Positions 40,001 through 51,792 of a DNA stretch of 64,000 nucleotides are shown here, in pieces. The DNA is from Callaeas wilsoni. Its lineage: Eukaryota > Chordata > Aves > Passeriformes > Callaeidae. The notes beneath the pieces were generated by a model. The model saw only the letters and a list, made by a program, of their open reading frames with translations. It ran no database searches and was not told where the DNA came from. Location: NCBI GenBank assembly GCA_013398955.1, contig VWPU01018811.1, positions 153,734 to 217,733 of the forward strand, read 5' to 3'. The position numbers and the translations under genes are program-made. Position 1 is the stretch's first letter, and each line of letters opens with the position of its first letter.

Positions 40001-43000
40001 AAATTCAGGTAGGACCATGGGAAATACAGCTGATTTTGAGAACAAACGCAGAAAGGTATAAATCCTAGCATGCTCACAGAATCGCAGAATATGCAGAGTT
40101 GGAAGGGACTCACAGGGATCAAGTCCAACTCCTGGCTCTGCATAGCATCATCCCCAAGAGTCACACCATGTGCCCAAGAGCACTGTCCAACAGCTTCTTG
40201 AACTCTGTGAGCACTGCCCTGGGGAGCCTGTTCCAGTGCCCAACCACCCTCTTGGTGAAGAACCTTTCCCTAATATCCAACCTGTTGACAACCTCAGGCC
40301 ATTACCTTGGGCCCTGTCACTGGTCACCACAGAGGAAAAATCAGTACCTGTCCCTCTTCTTCCCCTCATGAGGAAGTTGTAACTGCAGTCTTCCCTCAGT
40401 CTCCTCTTCTCATGAGAGACAAGCAGGGAAAAAAATCTTTGAAAACAAGAGCATCATAATTTGGCCAGTCTTCACTGATACATTATTTTAAGTACTTTGG
40501 GACCGTATTCCAATTGTAGATGGAATTTTACAGATTCATATTAAATTTCTCTATACCATCTGCTAATATTAGAAAACATAGTTACTATAAAGCATCAGAC
40601 AATACAGAAGCTATCACATTCCCTCTCCTCTTCAGGCTTCTTACCCCTCCTACTGGATTTTTCCCTCTACTAGCATGTACAAAAAATAATTGTGGCTACA
40701 AATCCCATTCTAATTGATTAATTATCTTTAGGTAGGTGACAATCTACTTAATTCTAAATCCCTACAGACCTGCCATCTTTCTTTCCTGAAAGCTGCTTGA
40801 GACGGGACTCTTTCTCCTTTGGTGGCATCTTTTAAAGATGAATTTATGAACAGCAGCAATAGTCTGTACCACATAACAGTGGTTAGTAGGAGAGTAAGAG
40901 TTGGAGTCACCGTCACCTTATCTTCTTGGTTCCTCAGCAGAAGGATGTGATGCCTGCACACCCTCCTGCAATCACAAGAGGAGGATGTTTCAAAAAAAGG
41001 TTTCAAAGCCTCAAATCTGAATAGGTTCCTCAGTCAGATCCACCTGCAAAAAACAGAGATCTAGAGAGAAACAGGAATTAATAATCTTTTCTTCTTGTGT
41101 TCTCCATTGACTGACTTCTCTGACAAGCACACTAGATTTGAGAATTTCCCCTGCATGTTCCCAGCCACACTGAGAACACACGAGCAGCACCTGCATGCCT
41201 CCTGCAGCTCTGGGGCATTGAGGAAGGGCAGTTCCCAAAATTCAGTCATGGCAGAGCTCATAGTGGGAACACCTACCGCCTTTGCTGGATCCTGCCCTTG
41301 CTCCTCAAGAGGGAAAGTTGTGAAACGCATTGAGGTAACCTGGCATGACCTCCACACACCAGCACAAACACCAGCTTGGCTTTCCTATTATTCACTGCTG
41401 GTCATGGCTTATAAATTCATATGGAATCAAGGATATTACAGGCCAAATTTTCAAAGATTTTTCCATGATAAAAATGAAGTCACACCACCTCATCAATTTC
41501 CTGTTTGTGGAGTTAGAGGTATGAACATTTTATGTGCAATTTCTTCATAGACCTGTGCCATATCACTCAGATAAAGAAAATCCACTGTAAACCACTGCTG
41601 TCATTTGGCACTGTCATTAGCTTTTAAATTCAGAAACTAGCATTCTAAGGTACCTCTCTTATGACATGCATCACTGCCTGATTCTCAAATTCTGGTTACA
41701 CCTAACACTACACTTTGTGGAACAAAATTCAAAGAAAATAGGTATTTTTAGTCAAATCTATACAAATCCAGATATTTACATATTAATGTATAAAAAACTG
41801 TAGATTTGCCACTTTCATTTTATCTTAAAAATTTGAGATGTCCGTTTAAATTTTGAAATAATATTTTCTGTGCTATTTAGATAATTTGAAAAAAAACCAA
41901 CATAAAAGGAGACTCGAAACCACCACAACAAACGAAACCTGAAAGCAGAGCCTGGTAGAGTGATGCTGGGGGTTGAGTTTGTTTGCTAAGCTTCAGGCCC
42001 ATAGCACAGTGTTTGACTGAAGTCATACGTGCTTCAGCAAAACAGTCCCAATGTGAACGCAGCTTAATTTTTTAACTGCAGCAGGACTTTCGCTGTAGAA
42101 CAGGCACAATAACCCCAGTCCCAGGTGACTGTGTGGACTCTTTGCGCTAAGCTGACAGCACAAAGCAGCCCCAGTCAGCCTCCCTGGCCGAGCGGGGTCT
42201 GCCCCAGCTCAGCCCTGCGCACCCCACGCTGCTCCCCGCGGCTGCCGGCACGGACTCTGGCACAGAGCACATGAACGGGAGCAGAGAGGATGCAGCCATC
42301 CCACTGCCGTGTCTGCTGACCCCCAGGGACCACACAACAGCCACGTGCCAAGGGTTATTACTTGTGGTCACCCAAGCAAGTCCAAATACATTGGGGTATA
42401 AGCACAGTGCACATCAGCCCGAAGGCGAATGAGTGCAAAGGTCGTTTCTGTACTGGTTTCACTGAGTGAATTCATCAGCAAAAGTTTTTGCAACTTTCTA
42501 ATGCAAAGATTTTACTGTTCTTGTTGGAAACAAGTACCTGTCTTGCAGGTATGATACAGGACAGACAGCAAAGTAATACAGCGATTAGTTCTCTTATTAG
42601 TAAAATGTAAACAAAATAGACACTATTAACATGCGTGAGTAATCTGCACAATTTTATGGACAGTAGGTTTGCTGTAGAGTGTTATTTGTACAGAGTCCGT
42701 GCTGACAAGCCATTAATTACCAGTTCTTAGTAGATATATTTGCATGATGTTCCAGACTCTCTTGAATATTATTATCTCAATCTGACAAACAGTAACTACA
42801 TTTTTCTAAAACAATAAACATGTACTTGCTTCCTTTGAAAATAATCAAGTAATAATCAAAGTCTTTTTCCAGTAGCTATGAGGAGTCTCTGCAGGAGAAT
42901 CAAAAGCCTCCCTAAGAGGCATTGTATTTTTTATATTTCCTCATACCTACAAACAATCACAATTTACGAGACATCATTCAATGCTGTCACTGAGGCTGGC

Positions 43001-46000
43001 AGCATTATGCCTCTTCTGCATACTGGAGACTTCAGACTCTGGGCTGTCATGCCAGCACCTTTACCAACAATCATTTCATTTGAAGTAGTTTTAAGAAATA
43101 AAAACAACTAAATCAAACACAAACAAACAAACCAACCACACAAGAGGCTTTCTGTTCTATTGAATTTATGGTAGGCAATGATATTTGCAAAAGGAAAATG
43201 GGACTTCACATTTCCAGTTATGAGGTTAAGTGCTATAAACTGCTCAAGATGAGCTATTGGTGCCCCCATGTGTTTAAATTATGAGTGAACAATTTAAGAT
43301 TTTTACTGTTCTCCTATGCAGGATGTAATAGGCCTGAAATTTACATTATACACTTATTCCCTTCCACTCCTCGGGAAAAAGGAAAACAACTGAAAACCAA
43401 ACAATAGCAAACAAAAAACTCCCCTTAAATACAGGCACAAAATTGTAAGCATGCAAGGAAAGAAAAAAAAGTGTGGTCTCTTACTTCATAAATGCCCTGC
43501 CAGACAGAAAAATTAACTTCTATGTTTCTGAAATGCTGAATGCATTTCTTTATTTTATTCTTTTATTCTCTTTTAACATAGATGCAGCCCCCTTCTTATC
43601 TGTAGAAAGCTAGAATCTGTAGAAAGCCCAGTAAGATTGCATAGTATTTTCGTGATAAGCTGAACAGTAAGTATAGAAACACAGCTACTCATTAAAAATT
43701 CCTATTTTGCTTTTCTGTGTTTTCCACTCTTTTTATAGATGCTGCTAAGTGACTTCAATATAGCTTTCTGATGAGTTAACAAGGAGAGTGAACAATATTA
43801 GAGAAATTAGAGTAGTTAATACGAGTTTATTACTTTTAGGAATCAGGGGATGTACAGAAAGAGAAATCTATTAAGTGGCCAGCAAAAATCAGCTGCTCTC
43901 AAGACACCCGTTTCAGTACTAAAATCATTTTCACTTGACACTCATCCCGCAGGATCTGTTTGGCTCCTGCCAGGCTGCCCTGCCACGCACCATCTGCGGG
44001 CTGCACTACATGAGCACAGGGAATCAGCCAGCAAATTCCTATTTCTGGGACCTATTTGTCCTATTCCACTTAACTAGCAGAGCCCTAGCAAAGGAACAGA
44101 GCTCATGCTGCCTCTGCATCTCCCTGAACTTCACAGTAATTTCCCAGTAGGTTAAACTTTTTATCGGGCATTTTCTAGACACCACTCCTATTTTAGCAGC
44201 CTGACGTGAAGTAACAGTGAATTGACAAATGCAAAGGGAAGGAGAAGAAAAAAAAAGGACACATTTTTATAGATTTCAACATGAGAAAAGGCAGAAATTT
44301 CTTTCAATTAACAAGCTGTACATTTTTTTTCTTTTTGGTATCCATCAAAAAGATAATTATCTGGCCACTTCAGAAAGAGAGCATATGCTACTAAATGTAT
44401 TTTCTAAAGTGCCCTTTTTTCAGTTTCCTTTGGTATAGAATATGTTTGTGACTGCAATTTCTACAGCCAAGTCAGCCCTAAGCTTTTTTAGTGGGGTAGG
44501 GATAGGGTGGGTGTGAAGGTAAGGATGGGAATGATCATGTATAGTTCCTTGAAACACATCCACCCTCTGGTTTTTTAGCATTTTAAAGTCAAAATAGAAT
44601 GATTAACACGAGAAAAAAAATTAAGAAAGCTGAGATGGATAATGAGCACAATCAGGAAATCTGCTTGTGAACTAACAGAAAAAAATTTTGTTGTGTATTA
44701 AATTATTAAGCAATTATTCATGGAAATAATAATAACATGGAAAATGTTATTTTAATAATCACTCAAATTTGCAAACATTTCATTATAATCAGGTTGCTAG
44801 AGTAAACTTCCTTATATTATGGCAGCCTAAATTTGTTTCCAAATTCCAAAGCCACAAAAATTAATTTTTCCTGACAGTATGTTGCTTGCAAGCGTACACA
44901 TATAACGGGGAAAATCTTGGCCTTTTGAAAGTCAGTGGTACCTCTGGAACTGCGGCTCAGCTGAAGCTGATGGCAATGACAGCTATCAACAGTGCTGCGG
45001 GTCTGTGCTGCTGGGGCTATTGCTGACAAAAACGTTTTGTTAAGTAAAACAGTTTTCTGTAGGAACATACTAAATTTATTAAGGTCTACTTGATTAGAGG
45101 GTTGCTTTTATGGTGAGATGCAATATCTAGTCAAAATGAGAAACAAATGCACTCCAGAGCAGTCAGGGCCTTAATGATGAGGATGCAGGCATGGAATGAA
45201 CCTGGTTTTAAAATGTTTACATTGGTGACTGAAACCTACAGTCTGAAAAATGGTTGGAAGTCAACACTTTTGGCAGCTCAGAATTTCTGATAAATAATAA
45301 GCATTTCATACCCAATTTTACTGTCCATTACTTTCAGGCAGAAATTCCCAAGGAAGACAGAAGAGTAGTTCAGAAGACTAGTCAGGGAATTTTTTCACTT
45401 TGCCACGATGGTATTTACGATGAAAACCCTGTTTTGCTGTGACACATTCTATTAATTGTTAAACCTCTTTCTTCCCTTCTCCCTTAGTTTTCCTTTCTAT
45501 TATCATGTAGAATTTTTAAAGCACTTGCACATGGAATTATTAGCCAGTGGTAACAGTGTGAATATGTTATGGAAAGTCCATGGGTGAATTCTTCAGAATG
45601 TGAAATCTTGTACTGAAGTTATTTAAAAACGTGGACTTATTTTGTCAGAATGAAATGCAAATTTTGATGGATTAGCTATCCTATAATTCATGGTCTATAT
45701 TTAAAAATAAACTCATGGTGAAAATTCCCTGAATTATATGTACTTTTCAAAAAAAGTAGTATGAAAAAATATTGTGTTCAATGATGTAAGACCACATTAA
45801 CCTTGAAACTGCAACCAACACTTTCTTAGGTTGAAGTTTCTAATCAGGTACTTTTAGACATATCTATCTATAGATAGACATGTATCACCACAAGAAACCA
45901 AAGAAAGAGAAGTGATTACTATCTGAAAAACTCACTGCAGAATACTCTATAAAAAGCAACATTTGATACAAGGGTCTGATTTGCTTGCCTATTTCTACAC

Positions 46001-47828
46001 TGATAGCATTCACCTCACAAGACCATTTTGCTTTTACAAAAATTTCTCAATAGGCTGGTAAATATCCATGGTAGGCTTAGGAAGAAAAAGAAAAAAGAAA
46101 GTCATCCTCATCTGAGCAAGAGGGGAAAGTTAAATATGATAAATCAACTGGATTTATCACCTTTCAGTTTTACTCTGTTACATACACAGATGGATTTTTT
46201 TATTTTTTAAAAAAAGGAGAAACAAAAAAAATGTTTGTCCAACCTGCTGTTTGTGGAAGACTGTACAGATGACTGGAAAACAAGCATTACTTCAGTCTCA
46301 CAAACACTAGAAAATTTTTTATACTTATACGAAGAAGTGCATAGTCTGATTTTGCTAACACTGTAATTAGAAAATAACATCAAACAGCTGAGAATAAATA
46401 TCTGCCAGAGATTCAGACTTGCTTATATTTTCTAAGGTTTCTCTTTTTAAAAAAAAGTCTAGGAAGAAGAGGAAAATGGAGAGTAAAAGTACTCACTTCT
46501 ACCAGCTGTCCCAATTTCTCTACGTATGAACATTCATAAAGGAGAAAAGGGTGCAGACCAAATTATGCTCTTTAAACTCAGTCTCTGTTATTTACGTTTG
46601 CAGAAAAACATGTGTCCATCAAAGTTTCTTTGGAAAATATATAAACTTGTATAAATATATAAACATTTCTCTAGTAGAAATGCCTCTTCAGCTTTAATCC
46701 TCTCCTCAGCCTCCATTAAAACAATTGTATCTGTTTGTTAGGACAGTCTGTAGATCAGAATGAGGAATAAATAGAGAACATAGACTGATGGACTGTGGAG
46801 TCTTACTGCACTGTGTCAGATTGATTTAATTCTGAGAGGAAAGTTGAGGGGTTCTGCCCTGTTTTGATGTTCACACATAAACAATAATATTTGGAGGTTC
46901 ATACCCTCAACCTCTTGCTGTCATGTCAAAATAAAAGCTGGGTTGTTCAGTTAAAATAGCAACACACCGAAACATTATCCCAACATTCTAACATTTGAGC
47001 CGGATATTTCAGATGATTTACATAGCTATAGAAGACTGATTCCAAGGAAAACTTACACGATGTGAGATCAGAGGTACTGGCCAAAAAAAATGAAGCTGAG
47101 CCCAGAGCATTCATCCCTGCAACACGGTTTTGAGGTGCTACTTGTGGACACAGGGAGAGGAGCACTCCCAGTTTAAAGTTTATCCCTTTATCTCACATGG
47201 CACCACAAACACTTGATCTCTTCTGGTTTGCAAATGTTTCTAAAAATGCATGGAATTTGGGCTCTATAGATCACATTTGTTTCAGGGGAAATATATATGT
47301 AATATATTTATACACAATATTCAGGAATAATTTAGTAAACCCATTGTTTTGAGGCACTAGAGATCAGACAATGACAGACAACATAACCTCCTCTGCAAAA
47401 CCTGTACATTAAAAACCCCACTACTTCTGCCAAAAACACTGCATTAAGGAAGGTGGAAGATGGATGGTGATTTTAAAACAAGGATCAAGCAAAAACATGG
47501 TGAAGAAGTCTGTGATTTTAAGCTCAGGATATTCTTTCTGCATCTATAAACAAAACATAAATTATTATCAAAGCATACTAATAAATTCATCGTAACTCGA
47601 AACAAATTAGCTACCTTCAATGCTCTGTGGACCAACAAGATTCGTAGCCTGGTGTGCTGGATATTCTACCCGGGGTCTGGCAATGCCCAATTGCTCCATA
47701 ACCCCATGGAGGAGCCTCTGAATGTCTGCTTCAGTAACCTTGTCAGGTGTCCTAGGGCTGTGGCTAAAGGCTGAAGCCAATCCAAATGCCAGTAGAAATA
47801 TCATGTTGCAAAGCAAGGTAGTTATCAT
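21988..47828 (-). CDS. SCG5: Secretogranin V / neuroendocrine protein 7B2 (complete, 5 coding exons)
   Basis: 7B2 binds proPC2 in the secretory pathway of neuroendocrine cells, helps it become activatable and, through its C-terminal peptide, inhibits it. Coding parts are 47615-47828, 33466-33615, 30452-30564, 25744-25797 and 21988-22083: 627 nt, or 208 residues (human 211-212). Visible features: a signal peptide of about 22 residues; the conserved N-terminal domain; the proline-rich PDPPNPCP motif at about 110-117; two cysteines (about 116 and 126) that form the family disulfide; the furin-type site KRRKR at about 173-177; and the C-terminal peptide beginning [20 protein letters not shown], whose VVAKK is the PC2-inhibitory core. 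All exon phases agree. It lies directly downstream of ARHGAP11A on the same strand, matching the mammalian order. Identification is from recognised family sequence. Confidence 0.97.
22084..25743 (-). other. SCG5: SCG5 intron 5
   Basis: 3.66-kb intron. It holds an unusually long antisense ORF (23746-24417, +) with no recognised domain, plus A and T homopolymer runs at 22200 and 22260. Confidence 0.85.
25744..25797 (-). CDS. SCG5: SCG5 exon 5 (54 nt, carries the furin-type site)
   Basis: An 18-codon exon, [18 protein letters not shown], between acceptor TTCCCTTCCAG and donor AGG|GTAACT. It aligns with human NKKLLYEKMKGGERRKRR, so it contains the multibasic cleavage site that separates the 21-kDa domain from the C-terminal peptide. 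It is too short for an ORF scan. The ORF over it at 25740-25925 is in another frame. Confidence 0.93.
25798..30451 (-). other. SCG5: SCG5 intron 4
   Basis: 4.65-kb intron. A moderately GC-rich section lies at about 28400-28760; the rest is AT-rich. Nothing further recognised. Confidence 0.85.
30452..30564 (-). CDS. SCG5: SCG5 exon 4
   Basis: This exon encodes [20 protein letters not shown] then [17 protein letters not shown]. It carries the second conserved Cys. The acceptor is TTTTGCAG|TTG, giving a Val at the junction. The donor is TGG|GTGAGT, ending on a codon boundary. Confidence 0.96.
30565..33465 (-). other. SCG5: SCG5 intron 3
   Basis: 2.9-kb intron. Mostly AT-rich, with one isolated CpG-containing patch at about 32820-32960. 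No gene recognised. Confidence 0.85.
33466..33615 (-). CDS. SCG5: SCG5 exon 3
   Basis: This exon encodes [20 protein letters not shown] then [20 protein letters not shown] and PNPCPIGKT. It includes the proline-rich PPNPCP motif needed for proPC2 interaction. The acceptor is TTGCTAG and the donor is ACAG|GTAATT. Phase 1 in, phase 1 out. Confidence 0.96.
33616..47614 (-). other. SCG5: SCG5 intron 2 (14.0 kb)
   Basis: This is the largest intron of the gene. It contains a CR1 fragment at about 40074-40410, a small GC-rich patch at about 42130-42330, and otherwise AT-rich unique sequence. The ORFs within it (for example 41095-41550 +, 38860-39177 +) have no recognised homology, and I do not call them genes. 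Confidence 0.85.
40074..40410 (-). mobile_element. CR1 LINE fragment (3' end)
   Basis: On the + strand it starts with CACAGAATCGCAGAAT and GAGTTGGAAGGGACTCAC, then GTCCAACTCC. Further in are GCCTGTTCCAGTGCCCAACC, GGTGAAGAACCTTTCCCTAA and CTTGGGCCCTGTCACTGGTC. This is the reverse complement of the well-known bird CR1 3' region, so the element runs on the minus strand with its 3' end near 40074. It is 5'-truncated and non-coding. Confidence 0.85.
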
Positions 47829-47847
47829 AGTGGTAGCCACTTTTATC
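47615..47847 (-). CDS. SCG5: SCG5 exon 2 (first coding exon; start ATG at 47826-47828)
   Basis: After acceptor TTTTTGACAG the exon has a short 5' UTR and then the ATG at 47828-47826 (A at -3). It encodes a signal peptide ([20 protein letters not shown]) and the start of mature 7B2 ([20 protein letters not shown], then [20 protein letters not shown]). It ends GAAG|GTAGCT in phase 1. An in-frame GTG at 47840 would extend the ORF, but the ATG is the natural start. A second ATG is at codon 9. Confidence 0.95.
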
Positions 47848-48724
47848 CTGTCAAAAAGAAAGGAATTTGATTATAAATCATAATAGGGGAAAAAAGTGCT
47901 ATACACATGGTGGAAATAACATCTGATCCTACTATTGGACTTAAGTTTGCTACAACAGCTTCTAGGGGCAGCTGGAAGTCTAGCCAGCTGGAAACTGGGC
48001 AGGGGGAGCCAGGGAGGGAATAGGGTGGATATGTTCTTCTCTTCTAAAAGGAATATTAAGTAGCAAACTGCACAAGTCAATTTGCTGATTTACATTTTCC
48101 CATGACATTAATGAACAGTCACTGCAAACAAAATGAATCCACTTTTTAATCTGATGAGAATACATCACCCACTACACCATCCACCCCTTAACCCCCTCCG
48201 TATTTATTATGCTATTTTATAAAGCTGTGGTCTAAAAGCCAAGAACTCTTCAGCCAGGAACCAAGCTCTATTCTTCCACTGCCTGAAAAATCAGTCAGAA
48301 ACTGCTGAAAAACCTGAATATATTTTGTTTGCACCTTAAGACAAAAGGCTTTCGAGTTCATACGCACCGTCTTCCCCACCTGAAGCAAATAGGTTTCATT
48401 TGTTTCCTTGCATCCCTTTCACTAAATGACGGCACAGTGTCGTTTTATTAGAAAAAAAACCCCAAAGCCAACAACAAAAAAACCCACAAAGAAGTACCAC
48501 TTACTGTCCTCCGAGAGGCTGAATTTTAATCAGAATGCTTGTTTTCTTAAAGCCCCTTTCCCCTTCACATCAGAGACTAAAACGCATCACTTCCTGTCCC
48601 CTGGATAAACAAAGCCCCCTCGAGTTCCCCTTGTCTTCCTTAACGCACGCACAGCTGCTTGATAGATGGTACCTGGAAACGTCTTTGAGGCAAAAATGGC
48701 TGAAAACCCCAATGCTGGGAATAT
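47848..48724 (-). other. SCG5: SCG5 intron 1
   Basis: Intron between the putative exon 1 and exon 2. AT-rich, with no recognised gene or repeat. The intron proper starts at 48968 within the CpG island. Confidence 0.5.
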
Positions 48725-49135
48725 CCCCCGCTACGCCTGTGCGCGGCTCCCACAGCGCACCACGCTCGATCCGCAGCCCTCCCGCTCCATCCGCCTCTGC
48801 AGCTCCGTTTCGAGGGGAAGAATCTGCTTTCTACAGAGCATTCCCGCTGCCCTCCGCCGCCCGCACCGCCGCGCCCCTGGACAGCTGGGCCGTGCTCCCT
48901 TCCCTTCTCCCGGCCCCAGGGCAGCCGGGCAGCAGCGCGGAGCCGCCGCGCCGGAGCGCCCCGCTCACCTCCCGCTCCCAGCGCGGCTCCGCGGGTGCGG
49001 CGGCTCCGCGGCCGCGCAGCCTCCGTGCGCAGCCACGGCCTCTCGCCCCCTTCCTCCCGCGGCCGGGAGCTGCCCGCAGGTATCTGCCGCGACCGAGCGG
49101 CTCCTGCCGGGCTTTGTCCCATAAAGACAAAAAGC
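48725..49135 (-). promoter_or_regulatory. SCG5: SCG5 CpG-island promoter
   Basis: About 400 nt of dense CpG and GC-rich sequence lie between AT-rich flanks, directly upstream of the SCG5 coding exons. ORFs across it on both strands reflect base composition. A TTTTAAAG element sits on the minus strand just upstream (about 49158), but is not a convincing TATA box. Confidence 0.7.
48969..49100 (-). other. SCG5: Putative SCG5 non-coding exon 1
   Basis: Inside the CpG island a strong donor reads GGGAG|GTGAGC (exon end 48969), 1.1 kb upstream of the exon 2 acceptor at 47848. Mammalian SCG5 has a non-coding first exon. The 5' end is a guess. Confidence 0.5.
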
Positions 49136-50734
49136 TCGGGGGGATTAAAAATCTCCCTTTAAAATGTAACAGTCTAAAACTAAAAGTGAAGGGATTTGAT
49201 GGATTAGCCGTTACAGAGATAAGAAATTACGTATTCCTGGGAAAGTATCCATCTTCCTGCTGTGATTTCTGTCTCCGGAATAATACAATCAATGGTTTAC
49301 TTACGGGATGATAGTGTTACCTAACTGCAGGTTTACAGGGTAGCAACACGGCAACCGTCTCCAAGGACTTGCAGGTAAATTGATTAAGCAAATCCAGACA
49401 TTTCATCCCAAGCAGAGATTACCAAGAAGACAACCACAAAAGGATCTTGCTAAATGAAGTCTCTCATCTAACACAGCACTTGGCAAAACCGTAGCTTCTA
49501 AAGGCTATTTTATGTATCACACCTTCACAGCTACTGACGGGAATGTGTCACATCCCAGTTTAGTATAGCTATCCACAGAAAAGCTCTGAGATTATACCCC
49601 ATAAACCACGACAGTCCCATGAACTACACTTGCACCCGTAGATTATTCTCTTTTTGCTGGTTTCTGGTACATTATACAAGCTGTAACTGGCAGGATTGAG
49701 CAGTAGGGTCCTCTTTCTTTCTGCAGGACATAATCAACTTTATATAAAGGGATGTGTGCCCAAACTGTTCTGCAAAACCTCTAAAAACAGAGCATAAACT
49801 TTGACAATTTTTTTCTGCTACAGGTTTGTCAGGGCCCTACCAAATTCCCTCTAAGAATCTAAGCTTACATGCTTCAAGACTAGCTTGCATTGATGATCAA
49901 AGGTAGCTTACTGCTCCATATAGAACACATTAATATGTACCAAATATTTTGAATGCTAATGGAGCTTTGACAATCTCAAATCTTACTCTTCCAAACAAAA
50001 ACCAGTGTGACATTCACTATTACAAGAGTCAGACCTCATTTTCTTCCTGACATTGCCTTTATCTCCTTCTGTCCTGTTTCCAGCTCCTACCTCCTCGCAT
50101 CAGCCGTGACAGCTGGAAGTTGTTTTGCTGATGATCCTTCTTGACCTCAGTGAGATGATCCAAAACATGGTGCTCTGGTGCCTGCATTTAGCCTATTGAG
50201 GGATCTGCCAGCACCAGCTAAAGGCAGATGGTAGGAGCACGTTGCAGCTTCCTCTTTGGATGGTGGTGAACTGCCATATTCACTCCTTTACTTCATGAAA
50301 CTCAAGCTTCCCATTCTTAACCACAACACCAAGCAATCCTGCTAAGACTCCTCATGGCTGGCTCCCTGGTATTAGATTTTACAGTAATGTAGCAAGAGTC
50401 AGGCAGGAGGTTTCCACAGATCATCGAGCTGAACCAATTCAACTTTCAAGTTGGTGGATGCATGGGAAGGAGGCAGGGAACAGAAAAGAACTGCTCTTTC
50501 GATTAACAGATCCTTTTAAGAAGTTCAGAAGACTACTGCTGATAAACTATGTTGCATCATGCCTTTTGCTAGTTGTGAGAATCACCACCATGTATCTAAG
50601 ATGAACAAAAAGGACAGCCAGAACAGATTTAGTTCTGGCTTCTGTATTTTCACACTTACTAATTTTGGTGTCTACAGTCTGCCTATGACAGCATAATCTA
50701 ACTTCCCATGTCATTATAGAAGAACAAGCTCAGA
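49136..50734. other. Intergenic gap ARHGAP11A-SCG5
   Basis: About 1.6 kb between the likely ARHGAP11A polyadenylation site and the SCG5 CpG island. No ORF, RNA gene or repeat recognised. Confidence 0.7.
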
Positions 50735-51792
50735 AAAGGGAAAAAACAATGGTTTTATTAAAACCAAAATATCCAGTGCTTCAGCTCTAACATTCTGCCA
50801 ATAAGCAATTCACACATATAAAAAGCTAATGAACAGTTTCAAGTGTTTACTCTTAAATAATTTTACAACTGATGACAGACAAACAGTTTTCATTCCAAAA
50901 GATGTAAACATTTGCTTGTGCAAATCAACCTCTAACACACTATGGCTTCTTGCATTCATCTCTTGCAACACTTTCAGCATCTAAACCCAGCTTCTGCACC
51001 ACTTAGTTAACATAATTCTACAGCTCTAAAAATAAGTTAAAATTCCCTTCTCATAGTAAGATAAAACATTTTACTACTCACAACTGAAAATACTTGGTAC
51101 CTATTGCAGAACACATTGCTGGATGAAGTTTTAAGACTTTTCAATTCTTAAATAAACTGCACATTTGTTTTCCATGTGTTCTAATAATTCTCCAGTGTGT
51201 GTGCACACATGAATTATATTTTGACATTTACCTACTCCACAAGGAAAATATGCTCCCAATTTACTCCAAAAGAAAAAAAAACATTGTCTCAAAAGAAATA
51301 GAGCTCATAGGGTCCAACTTAGTAGTATCAAGGGGTGCTACAATACACTTAAAACTAAAAACTAAATACATTTAACTACTAATACTCAGCATCAAAACAT
51401 CTTCTTTCATATGTCTATTAAATTTAAGTATCTGAGAAATAGTTTTTAAACTTGATACTTAATCTAAATACTGCAAGAACAGTTTCGGGAGATGCAGCAT
51501 GTTTTTAGAAGCTGAGATAATCAAAACTTGAGATCTAACACAAACATTTGTAGAAACATTATTTTTGTTTTGTAAGTCAAATGCATTCAGTTGAACGGAC
51601 TAGCATTTACAGAAGTTTCAGTAAATGAAGAAAACCTCAACATAAAACAAATTGCTAATTGTACATCTTCACAACTCATTCATCTAAAAACAAAAAATTA
51701 CAAATAAGAGCTAAAAAAAAAATCATACCAATTTAGATTTTTCCAAAGGTTAACAAAGTTACAAAGGGCTCATTTAGCCATCACATTTAATC
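50735..51792 (-). other. ARHGAP11A: Probable ARHGAP11A 3' UTR
   Basis: AT-rich sequence follows the stop codon. It has no ORF of note and ends near a canonical AATAAA at 50754-50759 (minus strand), followed by a T/G-rich downstream element. An ATTAAA at 51786-51791 sits immediately after the stop and is too close to be the main site. The length of about 1 kb is inferred. Confidence 0.5.
50754..50759 (-). terminator. ARHGAP11A: Candidate ARHGAP11A polyadenylation signal AATAAA
   Basis: A canonical hexamer on the minus strand, about 1.03 kb after the stop codon, is followed by a U-rich stretch (TTGTTTTTT). It is the best candidate before the SCG5 promoter. Transcript data would be needed to confirm use. 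Confidence 0.5.

Noticed and set aside
41095..41550. 151-codon + strand ORF in SCG5 intron 2
   Set aside because: The initiating codon is not ATG, the product has no recognised motif, and it lies antisense in an intron.
47829..47840. Upstream in-frame GTG as the SCG5 start
   Set aside because: The ATG at 47828 has good context and gives a normal signal peptide. Non-ATG initiation is unnecessary.
48870..48900. Possible REST/RE1 site in the SCG5 promoter
   Set aside because: Only a half-site-like AGCTGTCC is visible on the minus strand. The second half does not fit the consensus well enough.
48535..49311. 258-codon + strand ORF across the SCG5 CpG island
   Set aside because: It runs through the GC-rich promoter in competition with frames on both strands, has no recognisable domain and is composition-driven.
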